Source of the DNA: Nostoc sp. CENA543
Lineage (GTDB): Bacteria; Cyanobacteriota; Cyanobacteriia; Cyanobacteriales; Nostocaceae
Length of the DNA stretch: 64,000 bases
Direction of reading: 5' to 3'
Assembly (NCBI RefSeq): GCF_002896875.1
Contig: NZ_CP023278.1
Span: 2,356,001 to 2,420,000, forward strand
Shown here: in pieces, positions 36,903 through 43,991 of the stretch
Position numbering within the stretch: position 1 is the stretch's first letter
Layout of the letters: each line of letters opens with the position of its first letter
Made by a program: the position numbers and the translations under genes
Notes under the pieces: model-generated
What the model was told of the DNA's origin: nothing
The model's database searches: none
Seen by the model: only the letters and a program-made list of their open reading frames with translations

Positions 36903-37577
36903 CTAACCAGGCGGATTCAGCCGATAACCGACGCGATGGACTGTTTCTAGCCAATCTCTTGCGTCTACGACTTGCAGGCGTTGGCGGAGGCGGCGCACTA
37001 GGGTGGTGATGGCGTTACTTTCGGGTTCTTCTCCGTAACTCCATAAGGCTTGTTCAATTTGATCATGGGATAGAACTTGACGGGGATGGCGCATGAGATA
37101 TTCCATTAATTGGAATTCTCGACTAGAAAGTTGAGTTGTGGCTGTTCCTCGTTCAATCGTCAAACTGGCTAAATGCAGGTGTAAATCTTCTAGGGTGAGA
37201 ATATCACCTTGCCACATTGGCGATCGCCTACCCAAAGCCCTCACTCGTGCCAATAACTCTAGCACATCCACGGGCTTGACTAGGTAATCATCAGCCCCCG
37301 CATCTAATCCCATGACTTTATCTGCTACAGTGTCTTTTGCTGTCAACATCAGCACTGGCGAGAGTTTACCGGCTTGGCGATATATTTGACACAGTTCTAC
37401 ACCACTGACCTTGGGTAACATCCAATCTAAAATCAGTAAATCATAGTCTTTACGAAAAGCGTACCATTGAGCCGTTTCACCATCTGCGATCGCATCAACT
37501 AAATGTCCGCCTTTCAACAATGCTGCTCGCAGAGGTTCTAATTGCTCTGGGTCATCTTCTACCAGTAAGATCAGCAT
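36903..37577 (-). CDS. rppA: OmpR-family response regulator, RppA-like
   Basis: 224-aa regulator: receiver domain 1-120 with acidic pocket VEDD, phospho-acceptor Asp51 in LLILDWMLPKVSG, T in MLTAKD and Lys in DDYLVKPVD; winged-helix DNA-binding domain about 130-222 with LSSREFQLMEYLMRHPRQVLS and VRRLRQRLQ, ending TVHRVGYRL. It should bind promoters when phosphorylated by the adjacent kinase. ATG at 37577. First gene of the pair; a divergent small membrane protein gene lies upstream. Confidence 0.88.
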   Translation of the reverse strand: MLILLVEDDPEQLEPLRAALLKGGHLVDAIADGETAQWYAFRKDYDLLILDWMLPKVSGVELCQIYRQAGKLSPVLMLTAKDTVADKVMGLDAGADDYLVKPVDVLELLARVRALGRRSPMWQGDILTLEDLHLHLASLTIERGTATTQLSSREFQLMEYLMRHPRQVLSHDQIEQALWSYGEEPESNAITTLVRRLRQRLQVVDARDWLETVHRVGYRLNPPG

Positions 37578-37747
37578 CGCATTTACTCAAGTAACTATGA
37601 TTTGTACTTACTAATTCTCACATTAACCAAACAAGGTGACATAAAAATGTCACAGTTAGGCTGGAGAATGAGAGATGAGAAACAACAAGGTATACAAGCT
37701 AGAATTTTGGCTCAATGCCCCATTCCCAATGCCCAATGCCCAAATCT

Positions 37748-38137
37748 ATGTATCAACCTAACTTTGTTCGCGTCTTACATAACTTAGGTTTTGTGTTTTG
37801 GTTATCTTTGCCGTTAATTGGGTTAGTTTTTTGGCTGGGAAGTGGTTTGATTGGTGATCAAATACTGAGTCGCACCCATAACCACAAAAAATATTTGCAA
37901 GTCAATACCCAATCAACACGCCAGATGATGAAAAAGGTAGTGGCTATTGAGGCGGAAATTCTTCAGTCACAAGGGATTTCGATGGTAAAGGTAACAACCA
38001 ATCATTCCGTCCTCAAAACCATGATATTTGAGTTTGCAATCACCGAACCCAAACGCATAGAAGCTAAACTAAGTCGGGAATTAGGCTTATCACAGGAAAG
38101 AGTCAAAGAACTGATTCGTTATCAAAAGTTGCAGTAA
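37748..38137 (+). CDS. Small single-helix membrane protein of unknown function
   Basis: 129 aa from ATG 37748; an earlier in-frame ATG at 37715 lies within CCCAATGCC repeats and is unlikely. One transmembrane helix (about 12-35) is followed by a cytoplasmic or periplasmic domain (about 50-129) with IEAEILQSQGISMVKVTTN and a helical end LGLSQERVKELIRYQKLQ. Its place between a divergent RppA/RppB pair and an efflux operon suggests it belongs to the same response, but there is no direct evidence. No family recognised. Confidence 0.65.
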   Translation: MYQPNFVRVLHNLGFVFWLSLPLIGLVFWLGSGLIGDQILSRTHNHKKYLQVNTQSTRQMMKKVVAIEAEILQSQGISMVKVTTNHSVLKTMIFEFAITEPKRIEAKLSRELGLSQERVKELIRYQKLQ

Positions 38138-38190
38138 TTGACTGTTGACTATTGACTGTTGACTGTTGACTATTGACTATTGACTAATTT
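38138..38190. repeat. TTGACTA/TTGACTG heptamer array
   Basis: Roughly seven consecutive seven-base units directly after the small membrane protein stop, upstream of the RND adaptor gene. Confidence 0.85.
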
Positions 38191-38316
38191 TCGTAATCTT
38201 TTTTAATCTAAATATAAAATTCGTCATTATTTTGTCATATTCATTTGCGAAACTACAGGGGAGCTAATTTCTAGCAATTTCAACACTGATCCCTCAATAG
38301 TCTGCCGTCTAACGCT

Positions 38317-39666
38317 ATGGATACTTCTGAAGCTCAAGTTTCAACACCTGAAACCCCGTCAGACAGTTCTGTGTCTTCTTCTGAGTTAGTACCAGTCCGT
38401 TCTGGTAAACCTTGGTTGCGGACATTATTGGTTATTGGTTTGCTAACTGGGGGTGCAATTTTGTGGCGGATGTTGATTCCTGGTGGGACACCACAACCTT
38501 CTGTAGCCCAACAGCGACAGGTACAACCACCGCGTCCGATTGAAACTACTACCCTAGCCAGGGGAACTGCTACCAGAAGTGTACAGCTTTTGGGACAGGT
38601 GGAAGCAACTCAACAATCTACACTCCGCGCCCAAACTGGCGGTATTGTCAGAGAAATCTTAGTGCAGCCAGGCGATCGCGTCAAGGCAGGGATGGTGATT
38701 GCAGTTCTAGATGACTCTGACCAAAAATTGGCAATTTCTCAAGCTAGAGCGCAATTAGCACAGCAAATCAGCAATTTAGCCCGCTTAGAAGTAGGGACGC
38801 GTCCAGAAATTATCGCCCAGCGTCAGGCGGCGGTGAAATCAGCTCAAGCCAGGGAGAGGGAAGCCCAAGACAACCTCAAGCGCACCAGCGACTTAGTGAA
38901 AGAGGGAGCTTTATCGCAGAGATTATTAGTGGAAGCACAAGCTAGATTAGATGATATCCGAGGGGAACTATTAGAAGCCCAAGCGCAACTTTCCGAAGCC
39001 AAAGCCGGGCCAATTCGGGAAGAAATCGCCGCCCAAAAAGCTAATGTCGCCGCAGCTAAAGCTAACTTAGCCCAAGCCGAACTAGCACAGCAACGTACCA
39101 GGATTGTAGCAGCGCAATCTGGGATGGTACAGACACGACACATCAGTAACGGTGATTTAGTCCAAAGTTCTGGGGAAATTGTCACTTTAGTAGCAGGCGA
39201 TCGCTTCGATATTTTCCTAGAGTTACCAGAACAACTCAGTGGTCAAGTTAACCCTGGTATGACTATCGACTTAACAGCCCGTGCCTTACCGCAGTGGAAA
39301 CAACGAGCTAGAATTACAGCCGTCGTTCCCTCGGCTGACCCCGCCTCCCGCCGTCAACGGGTGCGTGTCCAAATTAACAATCCACCCTCTGGATTATTAC
39401 CAGGAATGGCGATCGCAGGTAATTTAACTATGCCTTCAAACCGTTCTAGTTTTGTAGTTTCTAGAGATGCTTTAACCAGAAGACAAGATAAATGGTTAGT
39501 CTTCACCGTGGCTGAGAACAAAGCCCAACAACTAGAAGTAGAGATGGTTGCAGACATGGGTGAAAAAGTGGCCATTTATCATCCCACTCTTAAGACAGGT
39601 CAAGCCATTGTCCTCCGTGGCGGTGACGGCTTGCAAGATGGCGTGCCTGTGAAAGTTGTGAAGTAA
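38317..39666 (+). CDS. RND efflux periplasmic adaptor (HlyD/AcrA family)
   Basis: 449-aa membrane-fusion protein linking an RND pump to an outer-membrane channel. A short cytoplasmic Ser/Thr/Pro-rich tail precedes the single anchor helix (about 37-52). Then come the biotinyl-lipoyl half-motif (VREILVQPGDRVKAGMVIAVLDD, about 115-135), a long alpha-hairpin rich in Ala, Gln and Glu (about 140-260), the second lipoyl half (VQTRHISNGDLVQSSGEIVTLV), a beta-barrel and a membrane-proximal domain. Followed after ~130 bp by the pump gene. Cargo cannot be told from sequence. Confidence 0.92.
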   Translation: MDTSEAQVSTPETPSDSSVSSSELVPVRSGKPWLRTLLVIGLLTGGAILWRMLIPGGTPQPSVAQQRQVQPPRPIETTTLARGTATRSVQLLGQVEATQQSTLRAQTGGIVREILVQPGDRVKAGMVIAVLDDSDQKLAISQARAQLAQQISNLARLEVGTRPEIIAQRQAAVKSAQAREREAQDNLKRTSDLVKEGALSQRLLVEAQARLDDIRGELLEAQAQLSEAKAGPIREEIAAQKANVAAAKANLAQAELAQQRTRIVAAQSGMVQTRHISNGDLVQSSGEIVTLVAGDRFDIFLELPEQLSGQVNPGMTIDLTARALPQWKQRARITAVVPSADPASRRQRVRVQINNPPSGLLPGMAIAGNLTMPSNRSSFVVSRDALTRRQDKWLVFTVAENKAQQLEVEMVADMGEKVAIYHPTLKTGQAIVLRGGDGLQDGVPVKVVK

Positions 39667-39681
39667 AGACCTAACCCCCAA

Positions 39682-39741
39682 CCCCTTCCCTACCAGGGAA
39701 GGGGAGTAAGACTCAAAGCCTCTCTCCTTGTAGGAGAGAGG
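39682..39741. repeat. Twin hairpin repeats between adaptor and pump genes
   Basis: Two perfect 10-bp hairpins: CCCCTTCCCT/AGGGAAGGGG (39682-39704) and CCTCTCTCCT/AGGAGAGAGG (39719-39741), in a C-rich repeat well known from intergenic regions of Nostoc-type genomes. They may attenuate pump expression relative to the adaptor. Confidence 0.75.
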
Positions 39742-39800
39742 TTTGGAGAGAGGTCAAAACCATAAACAAATCCCAATCCCCAGTCCCCAATCCCCTAACT

Positions 39801-42800
39801 ATGAAATTCATCGAAACTGCTGTACGTTGGCGACACGGCACGTTTGTCCTCTTCTGCTTATTGGCAATTTTGGGTGTATTTTCCCTATTCAGCTTACCTT
39901 TGGAATTGCAACCAGGAGGCGATCGCCCGGAAATTACCATCACCACAACCTACCCAGGCGCAGGCCCTTCGGAGGTGGAAGATTTAATCACCCGTCCCAT
40001 TGAGGAACAGATGGAACAGGTATTGGGAGTCCAGGAAATCAGCAGTAGCTCCCGTGCGGGACGTAGTAGTATTACACTGGAATTTGCCCAAAATGCCAAT
40101 GTGCAGGAACGGATGATTGATGTGATCAACCGTTTGCAGCAGGTGAACGATTTACCCCCAGAAGCCCAAGAATCGAGTGTGGAATTAGTGGGTGGTAACA
40201 GTTCCCCGATGATGTGGATTCCTTTTGATACTAAGGAAGGATTTGAACCAGATTCTAACCGCTATCGTGATTTAGCCGAGGAAGTCGTGATTCCCAGACT
40301 GCGGCGAGTGCAGGGAACTGGGCAATTTTTATTAGTAGGTGGACAACAACGGGAAGTAGAAGTCAAAATTGACCCCAAAGCATTAAGCGATCGCAATTTA
40401 ACTATCGGTGATGTCGTCCGGGTACTGCGGGAAAATAACCGTGATATTCGGGGCGGCCCGTTAATTTTAGGACGCAGAGAATACCGTGTTCGTACCGTCA
40501 GCCGTTCCCAGGATTTATCGGAAATTGAGGGTTTTGTTTTACGGCGTGACCAATCAGGTACAGTTTACCTGCGGGATGTGGCACAGGTACAAATGGGACG
40601 CAAACCCCAAGATAGTGCTTTGATTTTCAATGGTAAACCAGGGGTAGCCATTGGGGTAATTCGTCAAATTGGGGCGAATGTCCCAGAGGTGGCTAAGGGT
40701 GTGAGGGCAGAAATTACTGCACTGCAAGCCGAGTTTGATCAACAAAATCAAGGGATTCGCTTTGCTTACAACTACGACGAAAGTCAATACATTAATCAAT
40801 CAGTGGCGTTTGTGCAAGGAAACTTGGTAACGGGGGCGTTACTGGCTACCATTGTCTTGATTTTGTTCCTGGGTTCAATGCGGACTGTAGCGGTAGTGGC
40901 GATTACTATCCCTACAACTTTAGTGATGGTGTTTATTGTTATGTCTGCGTTGGGACGAACACTCAATATTATTAGTTTGGCAGGACTAGCCTTTGCTGTG
41001 GGGATGGTTGTAGATAATGCGATCGTGGTAATTGAGAATATCTTCACCCAGATGCAACAGGGTAAAAGTCCCTTGCGCGCGGCAATTGAGGCTACCCAGG
41101 AAGTCTGGGGGGCAATGTTGGGTTCTACCTTAACTAACGTGGTAGTATTTGCACCCTTACTGATGGTGACAGGTGAAGCAGGACGACTGTATGCAGATAT
41201 GGCAATTACCCTTTCTGCATCTTCTCTATTTTCCTTATTTGCGGCTTTAACTTTAGTTCCCATGCTGTCGGGACTCTTCCTCAAACAATCAGAAGCAATG
41301 CAAATGATGGAGGGGGGAGAATATCGGGGTGGTAATTGGTTAGAACGGGCGGTGGCGAAAACTTCTTTAGTATTTCGCCATTTTCAAGGTAAATTAGAAA
41401 ACTTTCTCGCTTCTACAGTCAGTTGGTCATTAGGACGGAAGCGGGTTGGTAGACGGTTGTTAGTGCTGTCAATTCCCTTGGTATTATTATTTGTGAGTGT
41501 GTTATTATTGCCACCTGCGGATTATTTACCAGAAGGGAATCGTAACTTAGTGGTGGTTAGGGCTGAACCCTTACCAGGGACAAGCATTCCCGAAGCCATT
41601 CGCCAATCTGAACCCATACGAGAATTTTTGCGATCGCAACCAGAGGTAGAGCGTACTTTATACGTTGACCGTCCAGGGGCATTACGGGGAATTGCGACTA
41701 TTTTAAAACCGGAATTTGCCACCACTCAAGGTTTAGCTGAAATGGTAGACAGGTTACGCGCCCAAACTGGGAACTTTGCTGGCTACCGCTTCATAGTTCC
41801 CACACGTATATCGATTTTCCGCGATCCTGGTAAGGAATTTGAGGTGGATATCGTCGGAGATGACTTAAATCAGTTGGGTGACATAGAAAAGCAAATCACC
41901 GCCAAATTACGCCAACTTCCCGGCGTGCAGAACGTCCGTTCTAACTACGTCGCCGGTGCGGCTGAACTGCAAGTGATTCCTAACCGTGAACGTCTGGCAG
42001 AAGTAGGGCTTTCAGAAGCCGAAATTGGTTCAATGGTAGAAGCTGCTTTGGGGGGACGCATCGCCTCTAATTATATTGATGGTAAAGAAGAACTCGACGT
42101 GTCAGTAGAACTCCAAAACACAGCCGTCGAGACACCAGAACAACTGCGGCAATTACCACTCTACAGCCAAGGGCGACAGGTACAACTCGGTGATGTGGCT
42201 GAAATTAAGGAAACCACAGGGCCAGATGTAATTAATCACGTTAACTTAGAACGTTCCATTAGTCTCACTGTCTCCGTCGCACCCGACGCGCCGCTAGGAA
42301 CATTAGTAGAACGTACCGAAGCGGAAATTTTAGCACCATTACGGGCGAGTCTTCCCCCAGATTACAGTTTAGAATTAGCAGGTTCAGCCGACCAATTAGC
42401 TAAAACAGTCAGTGAATTAGCCTTAGCGTTTGTGTTTTCGATTTTCATTACATATCTACTACTGGTGGCTTTATATCGTTCCTTCTTGTACCCAGTAGTA
42501 ATTATGGCGACTGTCCCAATGGGGATGAGTGGCGCACTATTAAGTTTAGTCATTGCCAACAACATTCCAGGAATGAATGTGGCGTTAGATATGATTACGG
42601 CATTGGGTTTCGTGATTTTGACAGGTATCGTTGTCAATAACGCCATTTTGTTAGTTGATAGAGCCTTACAACTCCAACAAGCAGGCGAAGATTATGATGC
42701 TTCCTTGTATAATGCCACAAGCGATCGCCTCCGAGCCATTTTCATGTCGGCAGGAACAAGCGTCATCGGGATGTTACCTTTAGCAGTGCTACCAGGACAA

Positions 42801-42968
42801 GGTTCAGAACTCTATCAAGGATTAGGTATCGTCCTCACTGGTGGTTTAGCATTTTCCACAATTTTGACACCTACAGTTGTACCTGCACTTATGGGTTTAC
42901 TGTATGACCTCTCTGGACGGAAATCTACATCTGTTGAGTACAAAGCCTTAGTAGAAACCAAACAATAG
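39801..42968 (+). CDS. RND efflux pump, HAE-1/AcrB-like
   Basis: 1055-aa proton-driven inner-membrane pump with the two-fold RND layout: TM1 (about 13-32), large periplasmic loop, TM2-6 (about 340-500), cytoplasmic helix, TM7, second loop, TM8-12 (about 870-1030). The opening FIETAVRWRHGTF and loop GAGPSEVEDLITRPIE are typical. In TM4 the usual Asp-Asp pair of AcrB reads VVDNAIVVIEN, Asp-Asn, so only one acidic proton residue is kept there; such DN variants occur in the wider HAE family. Operon with the adaptor; no outer-membrane TolC gene adjacent. Substrate unknown. Confidence 0.93.
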   Translation: MKFIETAVRWRHGTFVLFCLLAILGVFSLFSLPLELQPGGDRPEITITTTYPGAGPSEVEDLITRPIEEQMEQVLGVQEISSSSRAGRSSITLEFAQNANVQERMIDVINRLQQVNDLPPEAQESSVELVGGNSSPMMWIPFDTKEGFEPDSNRYRDLAEEVVIPRLRRVQGTGQFLLVGGQQREVEVKIDPKALSDRNLTIGDVVRVLRENNRDIRGGPLILGRREYRVRTVSRSQDLSEIEGFVLRRDQSGTVYLRDVAQVQMGRKPQDSALIFNGKPGVAIGVIRQIGANVPEVAKGVRAEITALQAEFDQQNQGIRFAYNYDESQYINQSVAFVQGNLVTGALLATIVLILFLGSMRTVAVVAITIPTTLVMVFIVMSALGRTLNIISLAGLAFAVGMVVDNAIVVIENIFTQMQQGKSPLRAAIEATQEVWGAMLGSTLTNVVVFAPLLMVTGEAGRLYADMAITLSASSLFSLFAALTLVPMLSGLFLKQSEAMQMMEGGEYRGGNWLERAVAKTSLVFRHFQGKLENFLASTVSWSLGRKRVGRRLLVLSIPLVLLFVSVLLLPPADYLPEGNRNLVVVRAEPLPGTSIPEAIRQSEPIREFLRSQPEVERTLYVDRPGALRGIATILKPEFATTQGLAEMVDRLRAQTGNFAGYRFIVPTRISIFRDPGKEFEVDIVGDDLNQLGDIEKQITAKLRQLPGVQNVRSNYVAGAAELQVIPNRERLAEVGLSEAEIGSMVEAALGGRIASNYIDGKEELDVSVELQNTAVETPEQLRQLPLYSQGRQVQLGDVAEIKETTGPDVINHVNLERSISLTVSVAPDAPLGTLVERTEAEILAPLRASLPPDYSLELAGSADQLAKTVSELALAFVFSIFITYLLLVALYRSFLYPVVIMATVPMGMSGALLSLVIANNIPGMNVALDMITALGFVILTGIVVNNAILLVDRALQLQQAGEDYDASLYNATSDRLRAIFMSAGTSVIGMLPLAVLPGQGSELYQGLGIVLTGGLAFSTILTPTVVPALMGLLYDLSGRKSTSVEYKALVETKQ

Positions 42969-43285
42969 GAGAAATGAGTGCGAAATTAATCTGAGAAATT
43001 CTCAGTGGTTCTCTCACCAGGCTGAGAACGGAAGCTTATAAGAGGCAGGGGGAGAGGTAAAAACCTTGCCCGTTGCGATGTACAAGCTCCCCTGCTCATG
43101 AGTCTCTGTTGGTTGAAGCCCCACTCCTTATGGGTGGTTTTCTCCCCTGCACCCTGCACCCCTGCTTGTTCATATGCTTCTTTGAGGGTGAGATTGCTTG
43201 TAACCTTTCTCTTGATAGAGGTTAACCACTTTTGTCTGTTTATAAGTTGGTGGTAACTGTGAAGTTAATAAATTAACCAAATATT
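42969..43285. other. Intergenic region with competing hairpin arms
   Basis: TTCTCAG at 42999-43005 can pair with CTGAGAA at 42991-42997 or with CTGAGAA at 43022-43028, mutually exclusive. Further on, CCACTC-CTTAT-GGGTGG plus TTTT at about 43120-43142 resembles a weak terminator. CCCTGCA units follow. The rest is the AT-rich leader of the fasciclin gene. Confidence 0.45.
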
Positions 43286-43705
43286 ATGGCTAACATTGTG
43301 GAAACTGCTGTCAAAGCTGGAACTTTCAATAAATTAGTCCAGGCTGCTGAAGCTGCACAAATCTTGGATACCCTCAAAAGTCCAGGTTCACTGACGCTGT
43401 TCGCACCTACTGACGAAGCTTTTGCAAAGTTACCAGAGGGAACTTTAGAAGCATTGCAAAAAGATATCTCCAAGCTCAAAAAGATTGTGACATATCATAT
43501 GGCCTTTGGCGATGTTAGGTCTGATGATTTAGCACAAATTGAAGAAGCAGAAACAGTAGAAGGATCAGTTCTAGCAATTGAATCCACCAAAGATGGGTTT
43601 AAGGTCAACAATGCTAAAGTCCTACAAACAGACATCCTCGCTGATAATGGAGTGATTCACGTTATTGACGCAGTATTAATGCCAGCAATGGTGGCTGGAA
43701 AATAG
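43286..43705 (+). CDS. Fasciclin (FAS1) domain protein
   Basis: 139-aa single FAS1 domain, an adhesion-type fold. The two conserved blocks are visible: LTLFAPTDEAFAKLPEGTLEAL (H1, about 38-59) and NNAKVLQTDILADNGVIHVIDAVLMP (H2, about 108-133), with YHMAFG between. There is no signal peptide or lipobox in this reading frame, so either it is cytoplasmic or exported by another route; small signal-less FAS1 proteins are common in cyanobacteria. ATG at 43286. Convergent with ppsA across a strong hairpin. Confidence 0.92.
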   Translation: MANIVETAVKAGTFNKLVQAAEAAQILDTLKSPGSLTLFAPTDEAFAKLPEGTLEALQKDISKLKKIVTYHMAFGDVRSDDLAQIEEAETVEGSVLAIESTKDGFKVNNAKVLQTDILADNGVIHVIDAVLMPAMVAGK

Positions 43706-43832
43706 CGAATACCCAGACTGATACCAAGTTGCTCTCAAAGATAGTAACCTGGGGTGGGGAGTGTGGGGAGTGTGGGGTGTAGGAATACTATTTCTGAAAG
43801 CAACTTAGTATGAATAACAGTCAACAGTTAGT

Positions 43833-43894
43833 GGGGGCGGGTTCTGTGAGATATTCACGTTGTCAAACAGTTATTTTGGTTAAACCCGCCCGTA
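43833..43894 (+). repeat. MITE-like repeat, copy 2
   Basis: Begins GGGGGCGGGTTCTGTGAG, contains TTGTCAAACAG and ends AAACCCGCCCGTAC, so its ends GGGCGGGTT and AACCCGCCC are inverted repeats. Matches copy 1 at 33821-33884 in order and spacing. GTCAATA-type heptamers flank it. Confidence 0.7.
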
Positions 43895-43921
43895 CATTTA
43901 GTCAATAGTCAACAAGTATAA

Positions 43922-43955
43922 AATGCGCGGATGGTTTTACACATATCCGCGCATT
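43922..43955. terminator. Bidirectional terminator between fasciclin gene and ppsA
   Basis: AATGCGCGGAT (43922-43932) and ATCCGCGCATT (43945-43955) form a perfect 11-bp GC-rich stem; U-rich sequence follows on both strands. It ends both convergent genes. Confidence 0.75.
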
Positions 43956-43991
43956 CAGCAATATTTTTACTCAGTTGTTAACTATTTCTTG

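Noticed and set aside
43030-43150. Right-end remnant of an IS200/IS605-type element (TnpB omega-RNA end)
   Set aside because: A CCACTC-CTTAT-GGGTGG hairpin with T-tract looked suggestive, but no transposase fragment or left end is present and a simple terminator explains it.
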